Shown piece after piece: positions 11,520-23,765 of a DNA stretch of 64,000 bases. Positions within the stretch are counted from its first letter, which is position 1. Every line of letters begins with the position of its first letter. Where the stretch lies: NCBI GenBank assembly GCA_026122225.1, contig JANEZZ010001551.1:1408001-1472000 (forward strand). Direction: 5' to 3'. The notes under the pieces were generated by a model that was not told the DNA's origin, searched no databases, and saw only the letters and a program-made list of their open reading frames with translations. Source of the stretch: Heloderma charlesbogerti. Taxonomy: Eukaryota > Chordata > Lepidosauria > Squamata > Helodermatidae. Position numbers and translations under genes: made by a program.

Positions 11520-11990
11520 AATTGAACAAAAAATGAAGTTGCCCATTATTACAACACTTCCTTGTTTGGAGGCCTCTCTGATTTCGTTTTCCATTGCAAG
11601 GTCACTCTGAGCATTCTGGTCTGGGGAATGATAGCATGTTCCTAGCACTAAATTAGTTTTGGAGCCTGTTATTGTCACCCACAGTGCTTCTGAGGAAGAG
11701 CCTATCCCTTTTAGGTGTTCTAGTCCACTCGACACTATGCCCTCTTTGACGTACATGGCAACAGTTCCCGCAGTACACCATTCCCTGTCTTCCTATAGAG
11801 TTTATATCCAGAAATGACTGTACCCCACTGGTTCTCTCTGCTCCACCAGGTTTCTGTAATGCACACTATAGCCAGGTTTTCCATTAAAATCAAGAACTTC
11901 AACTCTCCCATTTTCTTCTTCAACTCACATGCCTGCCCCCTGCCCCTCAGCACAGCCATAAGGCGTTTGGAAGCTTTTGCTTCTATTTTA
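11520..11990 (-). pseudogene. CR1-type LINE endonuclease remnant
   Basis: The minus-strand frame 11959-11735 reads 'CITETWW' followed by GYKLYRK. A second frame, 11756-11433, continues with MYVKEGIV, 'ALWVTITGSK' and 'GTCYHSPDQN'. This is the apurinic/apyrimidinic endonuclease fold of LINE ORF2; the E of ITETWW is the metal-binding glutamate and GTCYHSPDQN corresponds to the usual GvYYRPPNQ. The two parts are in different frames, with the shift near 11740-11756, and the closing GDFN motif is changed to GNF. RT sequence is absent. CR1 is the best match from memory. Confidence 0.7.
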
Positions 11991-12043
11991 CATTAACCTC
12001 TGTTTGCTGTGCTGTCCAGACCTGGCAAGCTGGTTATAATCTC

Positions 12044-12117
12044 AACTACGGTTAATGGAAGCAAGTCAACTTCAAACCATGGTTCATAAAGCTCGCTTGT
12101 TTCCATTAACCATAGTT
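12044..12117. repeat. Foldback repeat of the AACCATGG family
   Basis: The left arm 12044-12070 (AACTACGGTTAATGGAAGCA...) pairs with the right arm 12091-12117 (...GTTTCCATTAACCATAGTT), with about 22 of 27 positions complementary. The loop contains AACCATGGTT. The vocabulary is the same as in the large palindromes at 23130-23407 and 29990-30895. Confidence 0.6.
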
Positions 12118-12827
12118 AAGCTTCATCACAGTATTGGTTCAGACATAATATTAAATTGAGGTTAATTTGAAACAGGAGCGGAAGCTTCTAATTTCTTTGT
12201 GGCTCATTGGAGGAGAATGCACAAATCTGAGGTTCACTGAGGGTAGGTCTAGTCATGCTAAACTATGTTTTAATGTGCTAGAGACGATTTGGCTGTGAAT
12301 TCTGCAAAGCCTTGTCCTCTGTCTCACTTCCACCTGGCCTGGAAGGGCAGGGCTATGACTGACTCCTGCTGCAAAGGCTGTTCCTGCTGCTCATGGTGCA
12401 TAGAGACCATCAGTGTTTAGGGGTTGTTGCTGGGGGCAACATTCAGTCTTGGATAAGATGCATTATTTTGGTACTATTTGGATTATGTTTTATATTTCTG
12501 TTTTTAAACCCTTATATGAATTATTAGTGGGATGAATGAAATTAATATTTATATGTTTGCTTTAATTTTGTTTTATAATTAATGAATCTGCTTGAAATGT
12601 TATGTTTTATTATTGTAAACTCTTCTGATGTTGTGATATCCTTGGAATGTGGTTTCCTATGGAAAAGTGGCATAGAAATAAACTGATTATGATGACATCT
12701 GCACAACCATTTTAACAACTTTAACCATGTTCTGTAGTTATTGTTAATGCAGTTTTTGGGTAGTATACTAATGACACCTTCCCTCCCATCGAATCATTTT
12801 TCTAAAACAGCCTTGGAAAATATCGGC

Positions 12828-13001
12828 TTGGATCCAGAGATGTGTGAGCTGAAGCCTGCTTTCACAACAGGGCTTTCATGCCCCATCCAGAGTAGTGTGT
12901 GTGTGTGGGGGGGGGGGTACAGAAGGTTGTGGTGGAGAGGAGGGCGTAGGATATAGCCCTTTTGTACAAGTGGCCTTCTGCTCACGCAATTCTGGATCCA
13001 A
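12828..13001. mobile_element. Small MITE with TTGGATCCAGA ends
   Basis: The 22-bp left end (12828-12849, TTGGATCCAGAGATGTGTGA..) and right end (12980-13001) match in inverted orientation at 19 of 22 positions. The 174-bp interior is non-coding and has a short GT run followed by a G-run near 12896-12917. No clear target duplication was found. A fragment with a related end may lie near 3736-3760. Confidence 0.6.
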
Positions 13002-16000
13002 CCTGTACATCTGTTAAATGTAAGATGGAGCAAGATAGACAAGGTATCTACTAAATATGCATGCTGCTCATTAGTTTCTGACCAGCATTCTCAGTACTGA
13101 ATACTGAGTTTAAGGTTGTGGTCCTGTGCTCACTTACTTGGAAACAAGTATCACTGAACTCTTCTTAGTAAATATGCATAATTTGTCTAAGTGTTACTTA
13201 GGAATTTTATACGATGAGTATTTCAGCAACATGAATTGATTGTTATGGTCTGGGGAGACCCCAACCTTTCTGGTAATTGTAATAACTTATGTGGGATCCT
13301 ATATGAGAAAATATATTTAACTGTTACTTTACAGTATGTAAAATACTTCAGTCTTAGAAGTGGTAGCCAAGGGGCCAAAACTAGTTTAATATCAGTATCT
13401 TGCAGAAAAGCAGATGGAATAAAAATAGATCCAATTTGCTCTTCCTTCCTAATTCCCTCTCCCTTGCCCAGAATTGGAATCCAGGGACGGAGGCTTATTT
13501 TCTTTACTTCTTGTAGTTAGTTATATATTATGCTTAGTTTTATAATACATGGTGCATTGTTATTCCTTCCCACTCTGATATCTGCCACAGAAGATCTCTC
13601 CTTCATTCCCTTCTGCTTTTGTTAGAAAACTGGAACATCCTGCCCTCCAGTGCTCAAAATCCTGGATTCACCTTCGGAAATATCACCCACAAATTGCCAA
13701 TTTGGAGGGTTAAATGTTCATTTAGATCAGAACTGCAGGTCTCATGAAGAATGCTCGTGATACAGAGTTTACTTCTTATGTATACTACCCTGAGAATATT
13801 TATTCGTGGGTGGTCTAAAAATATCTATACTAAATATAAATAGTACTTATTTTCGGTGCACCTTGTTTAACCAGTTTTCTATTTCTTTTTCTTCTGGAGC
13901 AATTCTCTCTCTATTTCTCTCTTTCTTAAGCTGTACTGGAATGATACAATGGAGGATAGTTCAGCCACAAAAATGGTACAGACATGAAAGGTGGAAGTTG
14001 TTCATTGTCCATATTCACATCACAAGCATTACTAAATGCCTGTGACACTTGCACAGTCACAAACCACATGCTAATCACAGCATCAGTGCCCACAGTTCCT
14101 GGAGAAGAATTGCGTTCTTCTAGGTACAAAATATAAATAAATCTAGTTCTTGGACCAGGGTTGCACACAACCCTGTTAGTAGCAGTTATCCATTTATTAT
14201 GGTAAAAACTTATTCAGTTCTCTAGAAAGGCTCCTGAATGGCAACGATTCAAAAATAAACATACAAGGAGACATTCAAGTGGGACTGATAACGTTCCTGG
14301 AAGAGTGAGTTCTTAGACAGAGCTCATCAACTATCATCACCACCATGTTTTCTTCTAATACCAGACTTGGTGATCCTGTGCCTATCAGTAGGGCAGTGAA
14401 TAAAGGTTACTCCAGAGGCTTCTGCATGTTCGAGGAGCTCTCAAAGTATACAATAAATACTAGTTTGTAGAAAAGAAAAAGAAAGAAAAAAGAAAAGAAA
14501 AGAAAAACACCATCAGCCTGAAGATTGAGCAAGCTTATTGTTCTCCTGAAGGCCGAGAGTATTGAGGGCCATTTAGGTCAGCTAGGAATTAAAGGAAAAG
14601 TGCAGGGGAGGGTTTGTCTGCCCAAGCATCAAACAACCTCACCCAGGGTGCTCCAAGTGCTCTGACATTTTTGAAGCTAAAAAAGTCTGGGGGTCCCCCT
14701 GGTCCTAATTAATCCCCACCAAGAACTCTGTCAACTACAAAGGGTACCAATCCCTTAACATCTTGAAGTATTCTGGAGTGGGTGGTGAAAATATGGTTAG
14801 GGGATGTCTGCCATGATGTGTACATCTCTTGATCCCAGTATCCTCCCACCACACACACACCCCTACAGCATAGAGAGCAGGATGTAAAATACCCCATCCC
14901 TGCATTGTACTGGCATCCCTGCTCATCTAGCCCTGAAGCTCTGCAGCCAGTGCTGCAGGGCAATTTGGCTATAGCGTTAAGTTGTTGAGGTTTAGGGCTT
15001 GTAAATGAACTGGAATTTATGCATCCAGTTTCATGCTCTTGCACCAGGGGGTGGAATTTGCCAATATTTATATCCTCCCCCTGTGATTCCTCATGGGTCA
15101 CAGCTTGTACAATGCATTAATAACAGTGGAATGCATGTTTCTGTTGTCACAAATAGCAAACTTTTTCAAGCCACTGTTTATGTTTTAACAAGAATACATG
15201 GTAACCTCCAGGGAACCATATTAAACAAATTTGTACATGTTATTCTTTCTAGGGCAAGGTTAAAGAGGAAGTCTTTTTATTGGGAGCCATGTTTCTTTTT
15301 CATGGATTGTTCATCAACCATAAAAAACATACCTGTATTTTGCTACCTGCTGATTTCTTTCTCTCCTTTCTGAATTACTTGAGAATTTCCATCACAAACT
15401 CATACCTAATATTTGCACCATTGCCCTTGGAATTTTTTAATTGATTTTAAAGTGTGTGGCTTTTTACTTTTTTTGCTTCATGCTGTGGTTTGATAAAACT
15501 GATTGTTACATTTCATTTCATTTAATTCATTTCCTTTAGTGGCCCAGTCAGCGTAGCCCTGACTATATATATTGTTAAACAAAGTAATATTATTACTTCC
15601 AGGAATGTGTTTCAGTATTTGGTGATAGTTTTATTTTTTTTAAAGATTTTGTTTGTTTGTTTGTTTGCATAAGAGGTTTTACCAGTCCATTTGAGTAATT
15701 AAAATCTCCAGTGATTAAAGTCTGGCCACTTTCCAGAACTGTTAACCCACTTCCTGATCCAATTTTTCCACCTGCCCTCCAGGTCTCTAGTAATGACTTT
15801 GCGTCACCTTGACAACTTTTGTTATCTTTGACTTGGAACGGACTTGTGAAGGCATATTATGGGATATCTTCACCATGTTTTTCTCCAGTTTCTGTTTTGT
15901 TTAATCTATTTTGCATTTGGCATTTGCTTCTTTGACCTCTGCTCTCTTTCCAGGTTAAGGTAAAGTATTTCTCTGCAGAATTATGGCGTAGTAAGGAAAA

Positions 16001-17254
16001 CTATAGTTGAGGTTGAAATTCAGTTTGCAGCCAATGCCTGAAAACATTACAATATCTTAACATATCAAAAATTATTTTCTAAGCACCATACATTTTTCTC
16101 TGTGAAGTATGTGTTTAGGCTTTTCAAGTTGCACTTCCTCCCATTTCAATTTAAAAATCAAAATCATAATAATTAATTTATTATATTGGGAGCTTCCCAG
16201 CAGACATCCTCCATGAGATAGACTAATGGTACGGGTTTCAGATGTATATGGCACTTGGCATTTGCTCCGATCACTGCATTTTTGTGATGTTGGATTTGTA
16301 TATTCTTTGTTAAATCTCTTGACATTTCAGTTTTGCAGCACTATTTTGCATGCCTTTCTAAGCCTCTGGATAGTTTTGCATAAGTTAACTGGATAAAAAG
16401 TGAATCTGTATCAAACATGCTAGTTGACAATATAACATCACATACAGTTATGGTTGGGCTTTACAGTTATACCTTGCATAAACCATAGTGATACCTGTAA
16501 TACAGAATGATCATTACCTACGTAAAATTTGTTGATTTGGCTGGCATAGCTTAGTTCTTTTGAGTTTTGAGATTTTGAAAAACCTGCATATGTACCCATA
16601 ACTCTTAAAGAAATTGAGTGTTTGTTAATCTGAATTCGATTTTTGGGATGCAGCTGCTTTGAATCTTGTTGCAGCAGTTACTAATGTTTAACTCTCAAAG
16701 CCATAGCACATTTGTTTTGCAACAGCTTAATGCTTTGCAGAGCACAGAAGTGACATGTTTCTTGACCAGAAGGTTTACAGTCTGTTAGATGAAAAGGGGA
16801 ATGAAAGGAGATAGGGTTGTTCAGGGTTTTACAGTGAGAGAGGGGAGAGAGAGTGCATGCATCTGAAAAGATTTTGTTAGAAATAAGATCTTGAGCACAC
16901 TGCACTCAACCTGCTTTCCTCTAGATATTTTGGACAACAAATTTGCACAGCAGCCACTAATCTCATGAGTTGTATTCTATCTCAACCAAGGAAAAAGGAT
17001 TGTCACACTTTTTATTTGGGCAAGAACAAATCCTGGACAATATTCCATAATTCTTAAATTAAGCTCAGGAGAAAAAAAAGTATACTTAAAAAATAACTTC
17101 ATTTAACCAATGTGTTTGTGTTCTGTTAAAACCATGAAAGTTTAATTCATTGATTGTCAGCAGGTGGCAATATTGCTCTGTTGAATTCCTGTTTAAGGAA
17201 CACTTGGTTTACAGAAGAAAGCCTCAGTTCTGTGTCCTGAGTGGCATTCTCTTC
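13002..17254. other. Intron, unclassified
   Basis: Long AT-rich stretch without a gene. It contains an A/G-rich simple tract (14468-14506), a (GTTT)n run (about 15646-15667) and a short CA run near 14850-14860. None of the 60-130 codon frames here (for example 14709-15101 minus or 15005-15373 plus) shows a domain, a splice context or a repeat match that I can name. Confidence 0.5.
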
Positions 17255-17380
17255 CAGGAGTGTGCAACTTGTGCCCCTCCAGATGTTTTGGCCTACAACT
17301 CCCATCTTCCCTTACCATAGACTCTGCTGGTGGAAGTTGTAGGGCAAAACATCTGGAAGGCCACACATTGCCCACTCCTA
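17255..17380. mobile_element. Palindromic hAT-like MITE ('CCTCCAGATGTTTTGG' family)
   Basis: The left arm carries CCTCCAGATGTTTTGGCCTA and ACAACTCCCAT; the right arm carries the reverse complement (GGAAGTTGTAGGGCAAAACA, then TCTGGAAGG). The element begins CAGGAGTGTGC and ends GCCCACTCCTA. Candidate 8-bp flanks TTCTCTTC and CTTTATTC agree at 5 of 8 positions, so the duplication is weak. The same arms occur at 31211-32698, 53731-53866 and 60285-60384. Confidence 0.7.
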
Positions 17381-17575
17381 CTTTATTCAGAGTGTATTGT
17401 ATTATAAAACAGGATTAGTGCACCTAGCATATTCTAGGTCTGACTTGTTATATAATGGGTCATTGCATGTGAAATGAATTTTATCTATCAAATCATTCAT
17501 ACTAGATCACCCTTAATGTAGGGATGAGTTCATGATCCAACAAAATACACAGGTAAAACTGTAAATAGTGTAGTG

Positions 17576-17599
17576 GATGATGATGATGATGATGATGAT
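17576..17599. repeat. (GAT)n microsatellite
   Basis: Eight perfect GAT units. Intronic and without other features. Confidence 0.9.
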
Positions 17600-18960
17600 A
17601 GGACAATGGAGGAGGGTTAGAACTTGGGGGCTGTCACCTGATTAAAGAAATCTTGGTGGGTTCATCATTTGAGTTTTAATTGTTTAATGAAATCCATATC
17701 AGTTTGCATATGAATAAACAATTCTAAATAAAAGGAAATTATCTTAAAGGAGGCATTCCTTAGTGCATGAAATTGGATAGAGAATGCCTCCTGTAAGATA
17801 TGCCAAATGTATGCTCTTTAGGTAATGATATATATATTGACCAACTGCCAGATTAATCAATGGCTTCTTAATTGATCAAGAGGTGCTTGGTCAATTAATC
17901 TAATGGATTAACTAATTAAATGTTTTAGTCCTAGTTAAAATAGGTAACTAGGTCAACAAAAATGTGAAAACAAAAATGACAATACAAAATATGCGAGTTA
18001 ACAAGATGTGTGAAGACAAGTAAGTATTTGTAAAATGTAATCATCTTCTCTACCCACCTTGAAATGTGCTTCTTTGTGGCTGAGAGGCATTTCAAGCAAA
18101 TGGGAGGGGTAACTGCAAAGAGAATGGATGCTTTACCCCCTTTCATTGTCCCGGTTCATCGTAACAACACACAGTTGCTGAGAAGATGAGCATGATGGTT
18201 CCTTCTTGCTCCCTCTGCAGTAAACAAGCTCAGGGATGTTTTGTCCTTGCTTTGTGTATCATGACAGCTAAACCCGGAACTCTCGGTTTTGGGGGATGAA
18301 CAACCCAGAGTTTGAACCCACGTGGCCATGCAGTCAAAGACCTGGTTGGCACGTAACACCAGTTCACGGGTTGTGCAACCCATGAATTGCCAGGGTGCAC
18401 TGGGTGATTGTTGGGTTAAAACATGTCACAACAACCCAGAAATGAGGCGTTCCTGGATTGTTTACAAAGCCAGATGTAAAGCAGAAGCGATAAGCACGCA
18501 GGAGGCAAGGTACTTGCTCACTCTGGCGCAGCTATGATGTCTTTAACCCATAGTTAGTTGTGATGCACAAACAGGGTCCCAGTCTCCACTTACATATTTT
18601 GCTACAGGCTCTTCTCAGCTAAGTAGCCTGGGTTCTCCACTAAATACCTCTTTTTCCAGGTTTGAATTGCAGGGTGCAAAAATGGAGCACTGTTATCCTT
18701 TTCTTTAAATGCCTGTGATTTATATTTTTAGTGCAGATTTCTGCAGAGCTCACTTCTGAGGTAATTTCCATGTCTCTTTTCACATTAGACTTGTTCTCAA
18801 AAATGTAGAGCTGGTTTTTCTTTGCATAGTGCTTTCCAGTACCACTGCATTGCCTTCTCAGGGCCCTGTTAGTATTTTAAAAGCTGAGATTAGCAACCAA
18901 GATGGTGCTGCTTCTAGTTGAGGAAATACAATACTATGGCAGCTGTGTGCCCTCTCTTCT
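17600..18960. other. Intron with a diffuse copy of the GGTTCA/CAACCC foldback family
   Basis: A small hairpin (AGGAGGCATTC at 17748-17758 against GAATGCCTCCT at 17782-17792) lies at the start. From about 18148 (GGTTCATCGTAACAACAC) to about 18590 (GTTGTGATGCACAAACAGG), words such as TTGAACCCACG, GGTTGTGCAACCCATG and AACAACCCAG recur, as in the large palindromes of this window, but the arms are too decayed to border. A 50-bp block around 18025-18075 (CCACCTTGAAATGTGC) recurs at about 19430-19475. Confidence 0.45.
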
Positions 18961-18974
18961 AGCATTTAATGGAC

Positions 18975-19013
18975 GTGTGTGTGTGTGTGTGTGTGTGTGT
19001 CAGAGAGAGAGAG
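18975..19013. repeat. (GT)n followed by (GA)n microsatellite
   Basis: About 13 GT units followed by about 6 GA units. Confidence 0.92.
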
Positions 19014-19716
19014 TATATATGAAAAAGTATATATGAGAAAGAGGATACGCATGCAGCTGCCATTGCCTTATAGTGTGTTTCCCAGGCTGTAAACAGTAAA
19101 GTGAAGTTAACCCTGCTCCAGTTTGGCTTTTAAAGGGTTGAGGTGCCCATAGTTTTGAAGAAGCAGGTTGAAAATGGCTTGGGGCACCGCAAATAAGATA
19201 CGAGGAAAGTTAGATGAGGAAAAGGCAAAACACATGCAAATGTCTACCTGTGGAAAATAGTTGACATCAACAAAGAAAAGGAAAATAACCCCAACTTTTA
19301 AATAAGATAGCAAACTGCCAGCACAGATTTGCCAAACGGAGGTCTTAGCAAAACAGGGGATGGGGGAAGGGACTCGAGCTTTAACTAAAGTTAAAAGCTA
19401 CAATATGGAGCTACAATTGAGAAGCAAGACATTTACAAAATGTAGTCAACTTCCCTGTCCACCTTGAAATGTGCCCAATGTAAAATATGCAGCCACCCAT
19501 GCAGAGAGGACCCCCCTAGAACTCAGTCGAGCCCTGTTTCCATCTACTCATCTTCCATCCACACATATACAAGCAATGTGATGAGAGTGTGAATTTCTCA
19601 TTTCCCCATCCAGCCCTTCCCCAAAGTAACATACATTGGGTAGAGAGGAAGGGCTATTTCAGGAAATGCAAGTCATGCACAGACTTCCATTCTGTACCAT
19701 GTCTCATCACATTGAC

Positions 19717-21090
19717 TGGGTTCACACGACACAACAATCAGTGATGGGTAACTAGCCACAGTGGGTTGTTGCATCATCTGAACCAGACTGCTTCCTGCAG
19801 GGTGACTTATTTTGGGGAAGCAAACCACCCTGATAAGCCATGGCTTTTTCTAGGGGTTGTTCAACCCATGACGGGTTGGCATGTTGTCCAAACCTGGCAG
19901 AGCCAGCCCCTGCCACTCTTCCCGATCACGCTCACCCGTGCTGCCTCAAGCTTCCCCTGGCGGTGACTGCCCCTCTAACGATGCCCAAATAGCACTTTGG
20001 AAGGGCTGTCACTTGGTCCCTAGCCCCTTTTAATTATTTTTTTGTCCCCAGAAATTTGCAAATGGAGTCGTAATTTTTGTTGGGTTTTTTTGTTTTTATC
20101 TGTCTTTTGGTTGTGCACAAGTGCACACTTACAGCTGTCCAATATGTATAGCCTTGCCTTGTCAATGCCCCTTTATGTTTCTGCTTACAAAAGGAAGGAA
20201 GTGGACTGGGAAACATACAAGGAAATTGACAAGATGAGATACATATAGGCTAATTTGTGCACTGTTGATAGTGACATGTTGGGGGAAGGGGGAAAGATCA
20301 GGAGAAGTAGGTGCACCAAAATGGTGGGGGTGGGGATAAGCCACTTAACAAGGCGATCCTTGGAGTTTTAAGTGTTGAACTGACACTTGTCAGTGCCCTG
20401 CTCCCATTCAACACTTTTCCGAGTTTTCAGCTAGTCCAGAAAAGGGTAAACTGGGTGCCCCCTGTTTTGTGGGCCCCATTTGGAGCAGTTACTGCCGTGG
20501 TTACTACAAAAGGGAGCTGCAAAAGGGGGGTGAATCTTCCCTTTATCTGAAGCTGGAAGCTCAGGGAAGCGTTGAATGGAAGCAGGACACTGATGAGTGT
20601 CAGTTCAATGCTTAAAACCCTGAGGATCACCGAGCTAAGTGACAGATCTTGTCTCCACCCTCTTTTTGGTGCACATATTTTTTGGACATGTCACTGTCAA
20701 CAGTGCGCAAGTTAGCTTCTATGCAGTCTCATCTTGTCAATTTCTTTGTACATTTCCTAGTACACTTACTTCCCTTTGACAGCTGAAACATACAAGGGCA
20801 TTGACAAGGCAAGGCTATACATATCAGACACCTGTAAGTGCACCTCCAAAAGACTGACACAATGATTTTTTAAAGCTGGGGAACGAAAAGGGGTCATGAT
20901 TGGAGTGGAGTGGGGGATGGGATGGGCAGGCAAGACTGCTTCTGCTGCTAAGGACAATGGGATACCAGATGGAGGTCCAGAGGGGAAGGAGAACAACCCA
21001 CTGATAGTTGGGTGCACCGTGGGTTGTTCCAAAAATAACCCATATTGTGTAGTTTATTCGCAGGGTGGATTGTTGTGTCATGTGAACCCA
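19717..21090. mobile_element. 1.37-kb nested foldback element
   Basis: The outer ends are inverted repeats: TGGGTTCACACGACACAACA at 19717-19736 matches the reverse complement of the right end (to 21090) with one mismatch over 23 positions. Inside is a second, longer inverted repeat. The left arm starts at about 20102 and the right arm ends at about 20855, and they meet near 20478. CTTGCCTTGTCAATGCCC (left) and its reverse complement (right) are exact, and the 20365-20432 block pairs with 20551-20618. Because of the mirror symmetry, the same peptide words appear in frames on both strands, so those frames are not genes. No target duplication was found at the outer ends, and no transposase is encoded. 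The class is unknown; it may be a non-autonomous DNA transposon. Confidence 0.8.
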
Positions 21091-22710
21091 CCCTCTGACT
21101 CCATACATAAGCAGGGGGATGGAGGAACAAAACTTGATGTAAGGTGCTGGGGGAGGGTCTCAAGACAGGGCACTGAGTAGTCATGACCCAGCACCTGTCC
21201 TTTTGCACCACTGGTACTCTGCCTTCCCTGCAATCCTGGCTGACTAATTATTCCAAAGTAAGAGCACCATCTAGGCCACAGTAATTGTAAGCTGACCTTA
21301 CAGGTGAATCCTTGCTCACCTAGGTCTAGAAAGCCCTGACTTCAGGGCTGGCCCATCAGTCTGAGCTGAGTATCACTATTAGCAGCAATAGCAACAGACT
21401 TCTGGCTCCTTCTCTTGCTGTGTCTCGGTGGCTTCTCTGGAACTTCACTCTCCACCTGGCCCCACCCCTGGCCCTTTGGGACAGGATCTGCTTGCTCCAG
21501 CCACAAGCTTGTCTGTGTGGATCACACTCTTTCTCAGCACCTGAAAAGAGAGCGCAGACCTCTGCTGAGGCCAGATCTTTTGACTATAGCTGCTGTGATC
21601 ACGTTAAGAGTGGATTGTGTCCACTGGATTTGGTTTTTATTTCTTTAAGACTCCATTAATATTTATTGAAGATCTACCCTGAGGTTTAAGAGAAATGCAG
21701 AAGTCAGATCCCTGCTGTTACCTCCTGTGGTATTTCATGAGTGGTATGCCTACTCCCAGCTATTAGCCCCCCCCCCCGAAATCTGAATCAGCAGCTATAT
21801 AAGTACTAGTTCTTTTTACATCAAAATTATTTTAAAAGTTAAAGCTTTGAAGTTTTAGCCTGTCAGTCAGCACAGAAACAGAAACAGAGCAGGGTTCGTT
21901 TTAAGGAAATGGTAGAGAAAGTTAAAACAGGGAATTTAAGTATGAAAGGGGGTGGGGAGTACAACACAGCATTTGACTGCAAGATAGTGTCTCCTTTTGC
22001 AGATATGATATTTCCCACCACTGATATAAATTGAGAAGGAAAAGTTAACTTAAGTATGTGGATGTTCTTCTGAATTCAATGGCATCTTAGTCTTTCTGCA
22101 ATGCTCATGGGTATTTTGACTACTTAATATCCTACTTCTTTGTACTTTAAAGATTTGTAGTGGGAGAGGAATGAACAGAAAGCTTGTGCTCACAACTGAA
22201 ATCCTTCTGCCATTCACATTAGACCACAAAATTGTTTAAAAGGGCATGATAAACAATACCATGTTCAGATGAAGTAACAGTGGATGTTACAGTAGGCAGC
22301 AACAGCATGTAGCTATCCAAAACAAGACGTCCTTTAATCCATATGATTAACCTTTTGAGTAGTAGCTTGAAGTATGTAATAATTTAAATTCACATGAAAA
22401 GATATAGGTATCTGGCCAAACAAAATCTGCATGGGAACTGTGCGGTGAGCAAGAGATGTTCAGATGAAGCCATGCATTAGCCACAGGCTGGAACTATAGA
22501 TTAGCATGCTCAAGCAGCATTCAGACGTCTTGGGATGAGAACTAGAGTTTAGTAAAAAAACAAAGTTCTTGATCATGAAATGAAACACATATTTAGAGGC
22601 AGTGGAGGAAGCATGCAAAACTAAAGAGATGCTAAATGCTACCAAGATGATCTCAGCTTTGCGAATAACATTTCTTTTATTAGACCTAACTGTACTGTAG
22701 AGACTAAAAA
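21091..22710. other. Intron, unclassified
   Basis: No gene or clear element. A C-run at about 21767-21776 is the only low-complexity tract. Frames at 21415-21659 and 22460-22645 lack any recognisable motif. Confidence 0.5.
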
Positions 22711-22945
22711 GCCAGTATGGTATAATGGTTAGAATGTTGGACTTAGACCTCAGAGATCCAGGTTCTAGTCCTCACTTAGCCATGAAGTTCAGTGGGTGAC
22801 TTTGGGCTGGTTACTTACTCTCAGTCTAACCTACCTCACAGGGTTGTTGTGAGGATAAAATGGAGAGGAGGAGGATAATGTATTCTGCCTTATGCTCCTT
22901 AAAGGAAAGGTAGAATATAAATGTAACAAATATATACAAATAAAA
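22711..22945 (+). mobile_element. tRNA-derived SINE with MIR-like core
   Basis: The head reads GCCAGTATGGTATAATGGTT with an A box (TGGTATAATGG) and a B box GGTTCTAGTCC at 22761-22771. The body has GTGACTTTGGGCTGG and CTCACAGGGTTGTTGTGAGG, which is the CORE/MIR-type central segment, and an AT-rich end with AATATAAATG. Length (about 235 bp) fits a full SINE. It is not a tRNA gene, since no cloverleaf can close beyond the B box. Confidence 0.8.
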
Positions 22946-23129
22946 GATATTTGGAAGGCTCCCACCTTTCCCTTCGAGTCTGCTGTTAATTACAGACTGC
23001 TGCCTCTTGTACCTACCACTTCATTTTTCAAGCAAACTTCCTCTTATCTGCTTGAAAGATACTCTTCAATTCTTGAAAACCTGAAGATATATCTTGGCAT
23101 CTTAACTTTGTCTACAGTGTGTTTACTAC

Positions 23130-23407
23130 AAGGGCAGGCCTGTTGCAGGTGGTCGTACAATAAGTTGATGATAAATTCCATGAAAGTAAACTGTATTATG
23201 GATACACTTCAGTTTATTAACCATGAACAACCCATGAAGAGAACCCATGGTTTGTTGTTAGGTTGTGAACTGTGGGTTGTACGCTGTGGTTTGTTATTGC
23301 AGCTGGGCTCAGACAAACAATAACCCACTTTTCAACAACAACCCATGGTTTAGTAGCAACCCATACTCAGCCCTTACGTTTGAGTTATTGTATTGTCGGA
23401 ACCCAGC
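23130..23407. repeat. Foldback repeat of the GGTTCAGACAACAC family
   Basis: The stretch contains AACCATGAACAACCCATGAA, a GGTTTGTT block, then CTGGGCTCAGACAAACAATA and a closing GTTATTGTATTGTCGGAACC. The last two are the inverted ends of one module (about 23296-23407). The same order of modules recurs at 30190-30395, so these are two copies of one family rather than chance palindromes. Confidence 0.7.
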
Positions 23408-23425
23408 TATTGACGGTGTTTGCAT

Positions 23426-23760
23426 GATCATGGAGGGGAAAATAAGCCACGGTGTCTTAATTCCCTCTCTGCACATGCCAGAGGGATTAGCATAATTACC
23501 CTCAGCAACACAGCTTGTCGTGTAGTGTGAACCTGGGCAGGGTGGCTTGTTGCTGTGGGTAAAAAGTCACCCCAAACCCATGGGCTGTTGTAGGGTTCTG
23601 AGTGGCTTGTTACCCACAGCAACAAGCCACCCTGCCCAAGTTCACACTACATGGCAAGCTGTATTGCTGAGGGTAATTATGCTAAACCCCCGGCATGCAA
23701 CTAGCACGCATGGAGGGGGAAATAAACCTCCATGATCACCCTCCGTGATCGTGTGAACTG
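23426..23760. repeat. Long palindromic repeat with 34-bp near-perfect core arms
   Basis: The core arm 23528-23561 (TGAACCTGGGCAGGGTGGCT...) pairs with 23611-23644 with a single mismatch over 34 bp. The symmetry continues outward through GAGGGTAATTATGCTAA and CATGATCA-type words to about 23426 and 23760. The frames on both strands here share the same peptide words, which is a mirror effect. A related copy lies at 47333-47530. Non-coding foldback element, class unknown. Confidence 0.75.
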
Positions 23761-23765
23761 GCTCT

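Noticed and set aside
20042..21032. Open frames on both strands with the same peptide words (MYSLALSMPLYVSA and LPFN..PSFQL)
   Set aside because: They are mirror images created by the long inverted repeat, not homologous proteins.
22711..22790. tRNA gene
   Set aside because: A and B boxes are present but no closed acceptor stem follows and the sequence continues into a MIR-like core.
23428..23735. Overlapping plus and minus frames sharing LPTATSHPAQVHTT
   Set aside because: Again a palindrome artefact; both frames come from the two arms of one repeat.
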